This document shows positions 33,475 to 41,811 of a stretch of 64,000 nt of DNA, in pieces. The DNA is taken from NCBI GenBank assembly GCA_963793845.1, contig CAWCBG010000014.1, forward strand, positions 1,409,257 through 1,473,256, written 5' to 3'. Every line of letters begins with the position of its first letter. Positions within the stretch are counted from its first letter, which is position 1. The notes under the pieces are model-generated. The model did not search any database. It saw only the letters and a list, made by a program, of their open reading frames with translations, and was not told where the DNA came from. The position numbers and the translations under genes were made by a program. Source of the stretch: CAWCBG01 sp963793845. Lineage in GTDB: Bacteria; Acidobacteriota; Terriglobia; Terriglobales; Acidobacteriaceae.

Positions 33475-33867
33475 ATGAAACGTAAACGCATTCTCGTAGT
33501 GGACGACGAGCCGAACGTCCTCGTTACCTATCGCCTCATCCTGCAGCAGCAAGGCTATGAGGTCAGCGCGGCCTTGTCTGCGGAGGAGGCGCGCAAGTTG
33601 CTGGCTGAGGAGCCGGTGGATCTGTTGCTGTGCGATCTCTCGCTGGAAAGGCAGGAGAGCGGTTTCGACGTCATTGAGTTTGCCCGCGAGATCAACCCCC
33701 GCATGGCGACGGTCTTGCTGACCGGCTATGCCACCCAGGATGCCAACGACCGCGCGGAGGAACGCGGCGTTCCCGTGCTCTTTAAGCCGATCGATATCAA
33801 ACAGCTGTTGCAGACGATCTCAGAACTTCTGAGGGATGAAAATGAGCAACTCAAAACGGGCAGCTAA
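33475..33867 (+). CDS. Single-domain response regulator in the gas vesicle cluster
   Basis: 130 aa; only a receiver domain. Acidic pocket VDDEP, phospho-site Asp54 (LLLCDLSLE), conserved Thr/Lys switch residues (TVLLTGYA, VLFKPID). No DNA-binding domain is attached, so it must act through protein contact or phosphorelay. It begins 26 nt after the kinase and its end overlaps the third gvpF/L gene by 26 nt, tying signal transduction to vesicle assembly proteins. Confidence 0.88.
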   Translation: MKRKRILVVDDEPNVLVTYRLILQQQGYEVSAALSAEEARKLLAEEPVDLLLCDLSLERQESGFDVIEFAREINPRMATVLLTGYATQDANDRAEERGVPVLFKPIDIKQLLQTISELLRDENEQLKTGS

Positions 33868-34786
33868 ACCGAAAGCTCCCGTCAAGACTGCAAAATCCAG
33901 CAAGACGGTGAAGAAGAAGGCCGTGCCGGTCAAAGCTGTGAAACTGGCGCCGATGGCTGTGCCGGAGCCGCGCGCGGCAGCCGCGGTCTACGTTCCGGGC
34001 CCGATTTCTGTCCCTGACGTCCGCCAGGAGGGGCGCTACGTATACGGGATCATTCAGTCGCGCGAGCCGGTATCCTTCGGGAAGATGGGCATCGGGGGCG
34101 CGGGCGAGATGGTCTATGCCGTCACGCACGGCGATATCAGCGCCGTGGTGAGCCGCACCTCGGTATTCATCTTCGATCCGACGCGCGAAAACGCGCTGGC
34201 CCATGAGCACGTCATCGAGACCGTGATGAAGGCGCACACCATCATTCCGATGAGTTTCGGAACCGTGTTCCGCACCGACGATGATATTCGCGAAGTTCTG
34301 CGCAGCATCTACCCGTCGGTTAAGGACGTGCTGAAACAGATGTCCGGCAAGGTGGAATTCGGGCTGAAGGTCACCTGGGATCACGACCGGGTTGTCGAGG
34401 AGTTAAAGCGCGATCATGAGGAAATCCATCGCTTTCACCAGGAGATAACGCGCAAGCACCTGTTATCCACTTATTTCGCCCGCATGCAGCTGGGCCGCAT
34501 GATTGAGAAGGCGCTGGCAGAGCGATCGGCGCAGTATGTGCGCGAGATCTACGAAACCCTGCGGGGCATCTGCGTGGCGTCTCGCGACAATAAGCCCATC
34601 GGCGACAAGATGATCATGAATGCGGCTTTCCTGATCGAGCGCGAACGTGAGGCCGAGTTCGACTCCGCTGTGAACCGAATTGCGAAGAAGTTCGGGGAGC
34701 GCCTGAACTTCAAGTACACAGGGCCATGGCCTCCGTATAACTTTGTGAATATCCGGCTGAAGCTGGAAAGAGGTACTGCAAGCTGA
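33842..34786 (+). CDS. Gas vesicle protein GvpF/GvpL family (copy 3)
   Basis: About 314 aa from the ATG at 33842, which has GAGGG six nt upstream. The first 60 residues are an unusual Lys/Ala/Pro-rich, histone-like tail (KTAKSSKTVKKKAVPVKAVK). The GvpF/L core follows: RYVYGIIQSREPVSFG, IIPMSFGTVFRTDDDIREVL, a helical middle (HEEIHRFHQEITRKH), and C-terminal GPWPPYNFVNIRL. It overlaps the response regulator and precedes gvpG by 10 nt. Confidence 0.88.
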   Translation: MSNSKRAAKPKAPVKTAKSSKTVKKKAVPVKAVKLAPMAVPEPRAAAAVYVPGPISVPDVRQEGRYVYGIIQSREPVSFGKMGIGGAGEMVYAVTHGDISAVVSRTSVFIFDPTRENALAHEHVIETVMKAHTIIPMSFGTVFRTDDDIREVLRSIYPSVKDVLKQMSGKVEFGLKVTWDHDRVVEELKRDHEEIHRFHQEITRKHLLSTYFARMQLGRMIEKALAERSAQYVREIYETLRGICVASRDNKPIGDKMIMNAAFLIEREREAEFDSAVNRIAKKFGERLNFKYTGPWPPYNFVNIRLKLERGTAS

Positions 34787-34796
34787 TTGAGGGGCC

Positions 34797-35117
34797 ATGC
34801 TCTTTCTTGACGATCTGCTGATGGCGCCCATCTCGGGATTTCAATTTATCCTGCGCACCCTGGCGCGTGCGGCCGAAGAGCAGTACACCGATGATGCTCC
34901 CATCAAGGAACGATTATTGGAGTTGCAAACCCAGCTGGAAGAGGGATCGATCAGCGAGGAGGAATACGTCGCGCAGGAGCGCGCTGTTCTCACCGAACTG
35001 CGCGAAATCCAGAATCGCCGCCTGGACCTGGCGGGCGTGACCCCCGAGGAAGCCGAGCGCATGGGAAGGCCGATGCTCGAGATTCCCGTGAACGTGCCTC
35101 AAGCGAAAGACGAGTAG
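34797..35117 (+). CDS. gvpG: Gas vesicle protein GvpG
   Basis: 106 aa. The N-terminal LLFLDDLLMAP-type start, followed by GFQFILRTLARAAEEQY and two amphipathic helices (KERLLELQTQLEEGSIS, EYVAQERAVLTELREIQNRR), matches the GvpG family. GvpG is a short helical accessory protein that binds GvpF and GvpL during assembly. Last gene of the cluster; the next gene is 114 nt away and unrelated. Confidence 0.85.
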   Translation: MLFLDDLLMAPISGFQFILRTLARAAEEQYTDDAPIKERLLELQTQLEEGSISEEEYVAQERAVLTELREIQNRRLDLAGVTPEEAERMGRPMLEIPVNVPQAKDE

Positions 35118-35231
35118 ACAAGCGAGTGGGGAATTAAACTGCCTTAGGCGTTTCGCTATTAGGAGACGCTAAAACCTCGGCCGGCTCCCACAGCTACCGC
35201 TCTTGCTGAGATATGATTCCAGCATACCCTT

Positions 35232-37418
35232 ATGAAGCTATGGCTGGCCGGCTCTCTTTGCCTTCTTATCGGCACCACCTTTCTTTCTGCTCAGCAGACA
35301 CCGGTTCAGGAGTCGCCGCAGACGGCGCCCGCAACCGCCCCTGCGCCGTCTGACAAGACGCCGCCGGTAACTCCGCCATCGCCCGCCCAAGCTGGTCCGG
35401 CGCAGTCGCCCACACCTCCCGACTACTCGCAGGAAGCCTATGTGGTCGAGTTTTTCCGCGAAGCCATGCGCTTCGAGAACGATGGCACGGGCAGCGACGA
35501 ACTCGAAGTCCGCATTAAGGTAATCAGTGAGAGCGGTGTGCAAGCACTGGGTCAGGTGAAGATCGGATATAGCGCTCTCAGTGACAAGCTCGATATCGCC
35601 TACGTCCGGGTCCGCAAGCCGGACGGTACGGTGGTGACGGCGCAAGAGTCGGCGGTGCAGGATCTCACGATTCCGGATGCCCCGGTCTACACCGACTATC
35701 ACCAGAAACACATCAGCGTGCCCGCGCTGCGGCCGGGTGATGTTCTGGAATACAAATACGTCCGGAACATCGTGAATCCGCTGGCGCCGGGACAATTCTG
35801 GACCAGCTTCAACTTTGCCGAGCACGGCATAGTGCTTGACGAGGAGCTGGAGATTAATGTCCCCAAGGACCGTCAGCTCAAGTTGAAGACCAAGCCCGGC
35901 TTCGATCCGGCGGTCACGGAAGAGAGCGGCCGTCGCATCTACCGCTGGAAGCATGCGCACCTTGAAGACGATGAGGACAAGCCGGGCGCCAAGAAAAAGA
36001 AGAAGAAGCATTCGCGCGACGATGACGAGATACCGTCAGTTGAGCTTACGACCTTCCAGAGCTGGGAGGAACTGGGGGGCTGGTACGCTGCGCTGGAACG
36101 CGACCGCCGCCTTCCGGATGCGGCCGTGAAAGCCAAGGCCGATGAGCTGGTAGCGGGCAAACCCGATGACATGGCCAAGGTCAAGGCGCTGTACGACTTT
36201 GTGTCGCGGAACTTCCGCTATGTGAGTCTGTCCTTCGGCCTGGGACGCTATCAGCCGCATGCCGCCAGCGATGTGCTGAGCAACGGTTACGGCGACTGCA
36301 AAGACAAGAACACTCTGCTGGCTTCGTTGCTCCAAGCGGAAGGCTTTCAATCCACCTCCGTTCTGATCGGGTCGCAGCACAAGCTCGATCCTGATGTGCC
36401 GTCGCCGTCACAGTTCGATCACGTCATCACGCGGGTGTCGGTGGATGGAAAAGAAGTCTGGCTGGACAGCACCAACGGCGTAGCCCCGTTTCAGATGCTT
36501 TCTGCAGGACTGCGGAACAAACAAGCGCTGGCGGTTTCGCCGAACGGAAAGTCGATGTTGGTCTGGACTCCGGCCAATCTGCCCTTCGAGTCCTTCGATC
36601 GAACCAAGGTGGATGGAGGGATCAGCGAGACCGGCAAGCTCACGGCGCATGCCGCCATGCTGGTGCGCGGCGATACCGAGCTCGCCATGCGCTTCACCCT
36701 GCGGCAGATGCCCAGCAACAAATGGAAGGACTTCTTCGAGTACGTGATTCGCCGCTCCGGCATGAGTGGGGCGGAGATCACGAATCTGAAGGTCAGCGAC
36801 CCCAGCAATCCCGACACTCCGCTGCAGATTGACTTCGATATCTCGTCAAGCAATTATTTCGACTGGTCAGCCCCGGAATCCAAGGTGGCGATTCCGCTGA
36901 CCCTGATCACGCTTCCTGAAGCCGGCGATGAGGACGAGAGCGCTTCGCCCAAGCCCATCAAGCTGGGCGACACGAATGAGGCGGAGATCCTGGTTCAGCT
37001 CACCATTCCTGCCAAGTACTCCGTTCGATCGCCAATCGGAATCGACGTCAAGCGGGACTATGCGCAGTACCGTTCCACCTACAAATTCGAGGCGGGGAAG
37101 TTCACCAGCGATCGCGTGCTCAAATTGATGGCCAGGGAAGTCCCTTATGCCCGGGTCGAGGATTACGCTGCCTTTCGGCGTGCAGTAGGCGCTGACGAAG
37201 CGCAGCAAATCACGCTGGAGAACAAGTCGCCGGGATCGGCGGGCATCGCCACGAATGAGTCGGCCGACGACTTGAATGACTCGGCCATGCAGGCGCTGAA
37301 GAACGAGCGCTACGACCTTGCCGTCGACCTCTTCCAGCGGACGCTCAAGCTCGATCCCAATCAAAAGACAGCCTGGGGAAACCTGGGACTTGGCCTATCT
37401 CGGCTTGAACAAAAATGA
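35232..37418 (+). CDS. DUF3857/transglutaminase-like secreted protein, N-terminal part (frameshifted)
   Basis: 728 aa as read. A signal peptide (MKLWLAGSLCLLIGTTFLSA), a Pro/Ala/Thr-rich linker, a DUF3857 domain (about 60-240), then a transglutaminase-like domain. Its triad is visible: Cys in GYGDCKDKNTL, His in FDHVITRV, Asp in VWLDSTNG. A lysine run (AKKKKKKHSRDDD) sits between the domains. A TPR begins at about 690 (YDLAVDLFQRTLKLDPNQ) and is cut short at 37418. The adjacent frame carries on the TPRs, so a base near 37389 appears to be extra. Acidobacteria carry many such exported DUF3857-TPR proteins; the substrate is unknown. Confidence 0.8.
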   Translation: MKLWLAGSLCLLIGTTFLSAQQTPVQESPQTAPATAPAPSDKTPPVTPPSPAQAGPAQSPTPPDYSQEAYVVEFFREAMRFENDGTGSDELEVRIKVISESGVQALGQVKIGYSALSDKLDIAYVRVRKPDGTVVTAQESAVQDLTIPDAPVYTDYHQKHISVPALRPGDVLEYKYVRNIVNPLAPGQFWTSFNFAEHGIVLDEELEINVPKDRQLKLKTKPGFDPAVTEESGRRIYRWKHAHLEDDEDKPGAKKKKKKHSRDDDEIPSVELTTFQSWEELGGWYAALERDRRLPDAAVKAKADELVAGKPDDMAKVKALYDFVSRNFRYVSLSFGLGRYQPHAASDVLSNGYGDCKDKNTLLASLLQAEGFQSTSVLIGSQHKLDPDVPSPSQFDHVITRVSVDGKEVWLDSTNGVAPFQMLSAGLRNKQALAVSPNGKSMLVWTPANLPFESFDRTKVDGGISETGKLTAHAAMLVRGDTELAMRFTLRQMPSNKWKDFFEYVIRRSGMSGAEITNLKVSDPSNPDTPLQIDFDISSSNYFDWSAPESKVAIPLTLITLPEAGDEDESASPKPIKLGDTNEAEILVQLTIPAKYSVRSPIGIDVKRDYAQYRSTYKFEAGKFTSDRVLKLMAREVPYARVEDYAAFRRAVGADEAQQITLENKSPGSAGIATNESADDLNDSAMQALKNERYDLAVDLFQRTLKLDPNQKTAWGNLGLGLSRLEQK

Positions 37419-38568
37419 TCTCGCGATCGATGCCTTCAAGAAGCAGATTGCCGTGAATGCCTATGACCAGTCCGCCTACATGTACCTTGGACTTGCATAC
37501 CAGCGGCAACAGCGCTACGGAGAGGCGATCCTGCAGTTCCAGAAGCAGATCGAGATCAATCCCCTGGACGGCCGGGCGCACGCCGCTCTCGGAAGTCTGT
37601 ACTCGGAGGAAAAGAAGTTCGCCGAAGCCTTGCCGGAGCTGCAAAAAGCTACCGACATCGAACCCAAGAACCCGCTGCTGCAAGTTGCTCTGGGGCAGGC
37701 TTACATCGCTACCGGCCAGACGGAGAAGGGAATGGCGGCTTTTGAAAAAGCTATCAGTCTCGCGCCCGCTCCCATCGTCTGGAACAACATCGCCTATGCG
37801 TTGTCGGAACAGAATGTGCAACTCGACCGGGCGGATCAGTACATCGACACCGCCATAAGCGCGCTGGAGACCCAACTGCGCGACTTCAATCTCGACAACC
37901 TGCGCTTCCAGGACCTGGGCACCACGCATCTGTTGTTTGGCATGTGGGACACCAAAGGATGGATCGCATTCAAGCGCGGCGACCTCGACACGGCCGAGCA
38001 GTGGATCCTTCCGGCGTGGCAAGCCTCTGGAAGCGGCGACGAGGCCGAGCACCTGGGAGAGATTTGCGAGAAGCGCGGTAAGCACAAAGAAGCGGTGGAG
38101 TATTACATCCAGGCGCTCGCCGTGGAAAATCCGAGTTCCGATGCCCGCTCCCGTTTGGTTGCTCTGAAAGCGACCAAGGACCTCGACCGCAAGATCGCGG
38201 ACGCCAAGCGCGATTTGAAAGAACATCGAATGATACCGCTCAGCCAGCAGGACCAGGGCAACGCAGACTTCTTCCTCCTGGTCTCACCCGGAAAGGTGGA
38301 GCAGGTAAAGTTTGTCAGTGGGGATGCTGGGATGAAAGCCATGTCTGACGGCCTGCAGAAGACCGACGTTAAAATGCTGTTTCCCAAGACGTCGCAGGTG
38401 CATGTTCCGCGACGGGCGACGGTGACCTGCGGCACCCCATCTGCGCAACCGGCCAACGGAGACAAGAAGAAGGATGGTGCGCCACCAGCGGCCAGCGTGC
38501 CGCCGCAACCTCCAGGCCCTTGTACGCTGGAACTTTTGCCGGCGGACGCCGTGCGAGGCATCGACTAG
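37390..38568 (+). CDS. TPR region and C-terminus of the DUF3857 protein (frameshifted)
   Basis: Continuation of the previous gene from LAYLGLNKNDLAIDAFKKQ. It holds at least five TPR units (YLGLAYQRQQRYGEAILQF, ALGSLYSEEKKFAEALPEL, ALGQAYIATGQTEKGMAAF, IAFKRGDLDTAEQWI, LGEICEKRGKHKEAVEYYI). A C-terminal beta region with a Pro-rich linker ends in CTLELLPADAVRGID. Upstream of 37390 this frame is not coding-like, and joining it to the earlier frame by dropping one base restores an unbroken TPR helix pair. The whole protein would have about 1,111 residues. Confidence 0.75.
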   Translation: MAYLGLNKNDLAIDAFKKQIAVNAYDQSAYMYLGLAYQRQQRYGEAILQFQKQIEINPLDGRAHAALGSLYSEEKKFAEALPELQKATDIEPKNPLLQVALGQAYIATGQTEKGMAAFEKAISLAPAPIVWNNIAYALSEQNVQLDRADQYIDTAISALETQLRDFNLDNLRFQDLGTTHLLFGMWDTKGWIAFKRGDLDTAEQWILPAWQASGSGDEAEHLGEICEKRGKHKEAVEYYIQALAVENPSSDARSRLVALKATKDLDRKIADAKRDLKEHRMIPLSQQDQGNADFFLLVSPGKVEQVKFVSGDAGMKAMSDGLQKTDVKMLFPKTSQVHVPRRATVTCGTPSAQPANGDKKKDGAPPAASVPPQPPGPCTLELLPADAVRGID

Positions 38569-38588
38569 CGACAATACCAACGTCGCTA
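38566..38588. terminator. Small hairpin between convergent genes
   Basis: TAGCGAC (38566-38572, starting at the stop codon) pairs perfectly with GTCGCTA (38582-38588) around 9 nt. It lies between the TPR gene and marC, which converge. There is no T-run, so terminator function is tentative. Confidence 0.35.
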
Positions 38589-38606
38589 CAGGCTGGACTC
38601 GGCACC

Positions 38607-39275
38607 TTACTGTCGAACGGCTTTCACGGCCTCGACGTAGAACTCTTGCGCCCCATTGAACATGATCTGGATGCCGATGCACAAAACAATGAAGGCGGAA
38701 AGCCGCATCAGAATGCTGGTGCCAGTCGGACCGAGGGCTCTTTGCAGCCGTTCCGAAAACCAGTAGATCAGGAAAATTGACAGCCCGACTACCAGAATGC
38801 CCACCATCGCAGCCAGTGCGCTGATGATCCGCTGGAGGTGCGCCTCCTCGTGAAGGTTGCTTCCCAGAGTGATCGCGGTGGCGATTGAGCCCGGGCCCAC
38901 GGTCAAAGGCATGGTCAAGGGATAGAATGCCTGCGAGAGAATGTAGTCGCTGCTGGTGTGGGAACCCATGGTGCGGTCGTTCATGTCGTCGTGCTGGTTC
39001 AGGATGCGCCATCCAGCGACCATCACCACTAATCCCCCGCCTAACTGGACCGCCGCGAGGCTCACGCCGAAAAATTCCAGGACATAGGATCCGACGAGAA
39101 GCGATGCCACCAGTAATACAGTGCCATTCACGGCGATGCGCATGGCTACCGTGCGACGCACGCTTTCCGAATAGCCGAGCGTCATGCTGGCAAAGATAGG
39201 CGCCATTCCCAGCGGATTCACGATAGGGAAGAGCGCGGCGAAGACCAGTAAGACATTTTTAACGATCGCGTTCAT
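38607..39275 (-). CDS. MarC family integral membrane protein
   Basis: About 222 aa from the ATG at 39275 (a TTG lies two codons upstream). Six predicted helices and the MarC family pattern: FPIVNPLGMAPIFASMT near the N-terminus, QLGGGLVVMVAGWRIL, and PLTMPLTVGPGSIATAITLG in the middle. The family was once linked to multiple antibiotic resistance in E. coli but that role was not upheld; transport is presumed. It is divergent from nhaA with about 110 bp between them. Confidence 0.85.
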   Translation of the reverse strand: MNAIVKNVLLVFAALFPIVNPLGMAPIFASMTLGYSESVRRTVAMRIAVNGTVLLVASLLVGSYVLEFFGVSLAAVQLGGGLVVMVAGWRILNQHDDMNDRTMGSHTSSDYILSQAFYPLTMPLTVGPGSIATAITLGSNLHEEAHLQRIISALAAMVGILVVGLSIFLIYWFSERLQRALGPTGTSILMRLSAFIVLCIGIQIMFNGAQEFYVEAVKAVRQ

Positions 39276-39329
39276 TGCCAAAACAGCATACTCGAAGACA
39301 CCGGCTGCGTCGCCGCGGATTTACGATTT

Positions 39330-39349
39330 CGCAACTGACCTCAGTTGCG
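39330..39349. promoter_or_regulatory. Perfect inverted repeat upstream of nhaA
   Basis: CGCAACTGA-CC-TCAGTTGCG: 9-bp perfect arms separated by 2 bp, 38 bp before the nhaA ATG in the marC/nhaA divergent region. Such a tight dyad is typical of a dimeric repressor or activator site. A TTGACC hexamer follows directly (39351). Confidence 0.45.
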
Positions 39350-39387
39350 ATTGACCGAAATGGTGTTTACCGTTCCAATGGAGAGCT

Positions 39388-40755
39388 ATGGGAATCCCTC
39401 CTCGCACTTACGGTGCATTGCAAGTGAAGTTGCGCGAGTCGCTGGTGACCCGCGCGGTAGTGCTGCCCATCCAGCGGTTTATCCATATCCAGGGCATCAG
39501 CAGCGTCTTCCTGTTGGGGGCCGCGATCATAGCCCTGGTATGGGCTAATTCTCCGTGGCACGAGAGCTATCACCATGTCTGGGAAATGGAGCTGACGGTT
39601 TCGCGCCTGGAATTGCCGGTGCATGCGTGGATCAACGATGCCTTGATGGCGATCTTCTTTTTTCTGGTCGGGATGGAGATCAAGCACGAGGTTATCCACG
39701 GCGAACTGTCGGACATGAAACAGGCGGCGCTACCGATTTTTGGGGCGCTCGGCGGCATGGTTGTTCCGGCGCTGCTGTACGTGGTGTTCAACCATGGCAC
39801 TCCCTCCGCACATGGGTGGGGCGTTCCCATGGCGACCGACATCGCATTCTCCCTGGGCGTCCTGGGAATGGTAAAGGGAGTTCCGTCGGAGTTGAAGGTG
39901 TTCCTGTTGTCGCTGGCGATCGCGGATGACATCGGCGCGATTGCGGTCATTGCTCTGTTCTATACCGACACGCTAAACCTGCGAGCATTATTTGTCGGAA
40001 TTTTATTGCTGGTCATCATTGGGCTGCTGCTAAAGCTGGGAATTTCGCGTCCCATTCTCTACTTCGTCCTCGGAGTAGCGGTGTGGGTTGCGATTCTGCG
40101 CTCGGGCATTCATGCCACGATCGCCGGTGTGGTTCTCGGCTTTATGGTCCCCAGCACTGCGACGCTTTCCCTGAGCGACTTCGAAGAGCTAGGCACCGGA
40201 ATGGTGAAGGCCTATCGCGCGGCGCGAGCGGCAGGGGACTACGAAAAAGCCAAGAACCTGTTGGGCTCGTTCGAGCAGTTGGTGCAAAACACCGAGTCGG
40301 CGTCGGAACGTCTGACCCGCCAGCTGAACGACTGGGTATCGTTTCTTGTGCTGCCTTTGTTTGCCCTGGCGAATGCCGGAGTTACCTTCTCCGGAGATGC
40401 CTGGGGTGAACTTCTGACCAGTCATATAACCTGGGGAGTTCTGGCAGGGCTGGTCCTGGGAAAGCCACTGGGCATTTTGACCTTTTCGTGGCTCGCGGTT
40501 CGCTGGCGCATCGCACAGCTTTCCAGACACATTAGCTGGCAGCAGATCGGAGCCGTTGGAACCTTGGCGGGCATCGGCTTCACCGTTTCGATATTCATCA
40601 GCTCGCTGGCCTTTAAGGATCCGGCGCACCTGATCGATGCCAAGACCGCGGTGTTGGGTGCGTCTGTTGTCGCCGGGGCACTGGGATTCGTGGCATTGCG
40701 TCGTGCGTTGCGCCACACGCAAGCGGACGAGGAGCCGGCCCGCGCTGCCGATTAG
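39388..40755 (+). CDS. nhaA: Na+/H+ antiporter NhaA
   Basis: 455 aa, GGAGAG just before the ATG. Core NhaA motifs: INDALMAIFFFLVGMEIKHE, GVPMATDIAFSLGVLGMV, and LLSLAIADDIGAIAVIALFY, which holds the paired aspartates of the ion site. GTLAGIGFTVSIFISSLAF lies near the end. It exchanges two protons for one sodium ion to maintain pH and sodium balance. Compared with E. coli NhaA it has a longer loop (about 255-310) rich in charged residues (RAARAAGDYEKAKNLLGSF), common in the longer NhaA subgroup. Confidence 0.93.
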   Translation: MGIPPRTYGALQVKLRESLVTRAVVLPIQRFIHIQGISSVFLLGAAIIALVWANSPWHESYHHVWEMELTVSRLELPVHAWINDALMAIFFFLVGMEIKHEVIHGELSDMKQAALPIFGALGGMVVPALLYVVFNHGTPSAHGWGVPMATDIAFSLGVLGMVKGVPSELKVFLLSLAIADDIGAIAVIALFYTDTLNLRALFVGILLLVIIGLLLKLGISRPILYFVLGVAVWVAILRSGIHATIAGVVLGFMVPSTATLSLSDFEELGTGMVKAYRAARAAGDYEKAKNLLGSFEQLVQNTESASERLTRQLNDWVSFLVLPLFALANAGVTFSGDAWGELLTSHITWGVLAGLVLGKPLGILTFSWLAVRWRIAQLSRHISWQQIGAVGTLAGIGFTVSIFISSLAFKDPAHLIDAKTAVLGASVVAGALGFVALRRALRHTQADEEPARAAD

Positions 40756-40951
40756 GGCAGCGAGCTAATGGCGAAACGCGCTACAATCTTTGCGAATCTC
40801 GCTTCACTCCGCGGCACGACATTCGATCACCGCTGTCGTCGGAGTGGAGTTGCAGAAAAAAGAGGATGACGTCGTTGTCGGACCTGCCACTCCGGGTCAG
40901 GGCGACGGCTGGACGCTGCGGCGTCGGGCCACATTTCACCAGGAGAGCCAT

Positions 40952-41731
40952 ATGCAATCAAGAGTAGCAGCGCTTGTGCTCAGCGGAGTTCTCGCGCTCA
41001 GTTTTGTTGGATGCAGTAAGAAAGAAAACACCCAGGCGAACCAGCCGGCAGCAGAGCAGCCGGCTGCCTCCCAGCCGTCTAACCAGGCGGCCAACGAGCC
41101 GGCATCCAGTTCCTCCCAGCCCGCTTCGGGCTCCCAATCCGCCGCGCCCGCTCCAGAGCCGGTAGCGCAAGCGCCTGAGCCCCCGCCCCCGCCGCCTCCT
41201 CTCGTGGTTCCGGCAGGGACATCGGTCGTGGTTCGGATGGGCAATACCCTTACATCGAAGACCGCGGCTGTAGGCGACTCCTTTACCGGCACCCTGGCCC
41301 ATTCCATCGCCGTGGGTGGTGTCGTCGCGATTCCGTCCGGGGCGGGAGTGAGCGGCACCGTGACGGAGGCCAAGTCGCCTGGTAAGTTCAAAGGAGAGGG
41401 CATCCTGACAATCACTCTCCACTCGATTAACGTAGGAGGCGTGCCAACCACCATTGAGACCTCGGCCTATAGCCAGACCGTTAAGGGCAAGGGCAAGCGC
41501 ACAGCGGTTGCGGTTGGCGGCGGCACGGGCGCAGGCGCACTGATCGGCGGACTCGCCGGGGGCGGCAAGGGTGCTCTAATTGGGGGCCTGGTCGGCGCAG
41601 GGGCTGGCACCGCTGGAGCAGCGTTTACCGGAAACAAAGAACTGGAAATCCCCGCGGAGTCGGTGGTGACCTTTAAGCTGGGTTCGTCGATTACCGTCCA
41701 GCGCCATGCAAAAGAGGCCGCAACCGAATAA
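40952..41731 (+). CDS. Lipoprotein with Pro/Ala/Ser-rich linker and glycine-zipper segment
   Basis: About 259 aa from the ATG at 40952 (AGGAGAG upstream). A signal with lipobox LSFVGC ends at Cys21-22. A long Gln/Pro/Ala/Ser linker includes a PPPPPP run. A beta domain follows (VPAGTSVVVRMGNTLTSKTA...GDSFTGTLAHSI). A glycine-zipper hydrophobic stretch (GGGTGAGALIGGLAGGGKGA, then LIGGLVGAGAGTAGAAF) could insert in a membrane. This resembles outer-membrane glycine-zipper lipoproteins of Acidobacteria and Proteobacteria; its exact role is unknown. A clear terminator follows. Confidence 0.7.
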   Translation: MQSRVAALVLSGVLALSFVGCSKKENTQANQPAAEQPAASQPSNQAANEPASSSSQPASGSQSAAPAPEPVAQAPEPPPPPPPLVVPAGTSVVVRMGNTLTSKTAAVGDSFTGTLAHSIAVGGVVAIPSGAGVSGTVTEAKSPGKFKGEGILTITLHSINVGGVPTTIETSAYSQTVKGKGKRTAVAVGGGTGAGALIGGLAGGGKGALIGGLVGAGAGTAGAAFTGNKELEIPAESVVTFKLGSSITVQRHAKEAATE

Positions 41732-41760
41732 CTTCAGTAAGTACGTACAAGTGGAATGCA

Positions 41761-41795
41761 AAACAAGGGAGGCCGATGCCTCCCCTGTTTTTCGG
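41761..41795 (+). terminator. Rho-independent terminator after the lipoprotein gene
   Basis: AAACAAGGGAGGC pairs with GCCTCCCCTGTTT (one mismatch) around the loop CGAT, and TTTTT follows on the plus strand. It sits 30 nt after the stop codon and is the most classical terminator noticed in the window. Confidence 0.75.
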
Positions 41796-41811
41796 CAGCA
41801 ATGAGAGAAAT

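Noticed and set aside
21300..37395. Programmed ribosomal frameshifting in cinA, metH and the TPR gene
   Set aside because: No slippery heptamer with a downstream structure is seen at the breaks, and these families do not use recoding.
39351..39379. TTGACC promoter for nhaA
   Set aside because: The matching -10 (TCCAAT) is poor, and the start point would fall on the ATG.
41691..41811. Long C-terminal tail of the DUF1059 protein
   Set aside because: It runs through the opposing gene's terminator into its coding sequence; the alternative frame gives a normal family end.
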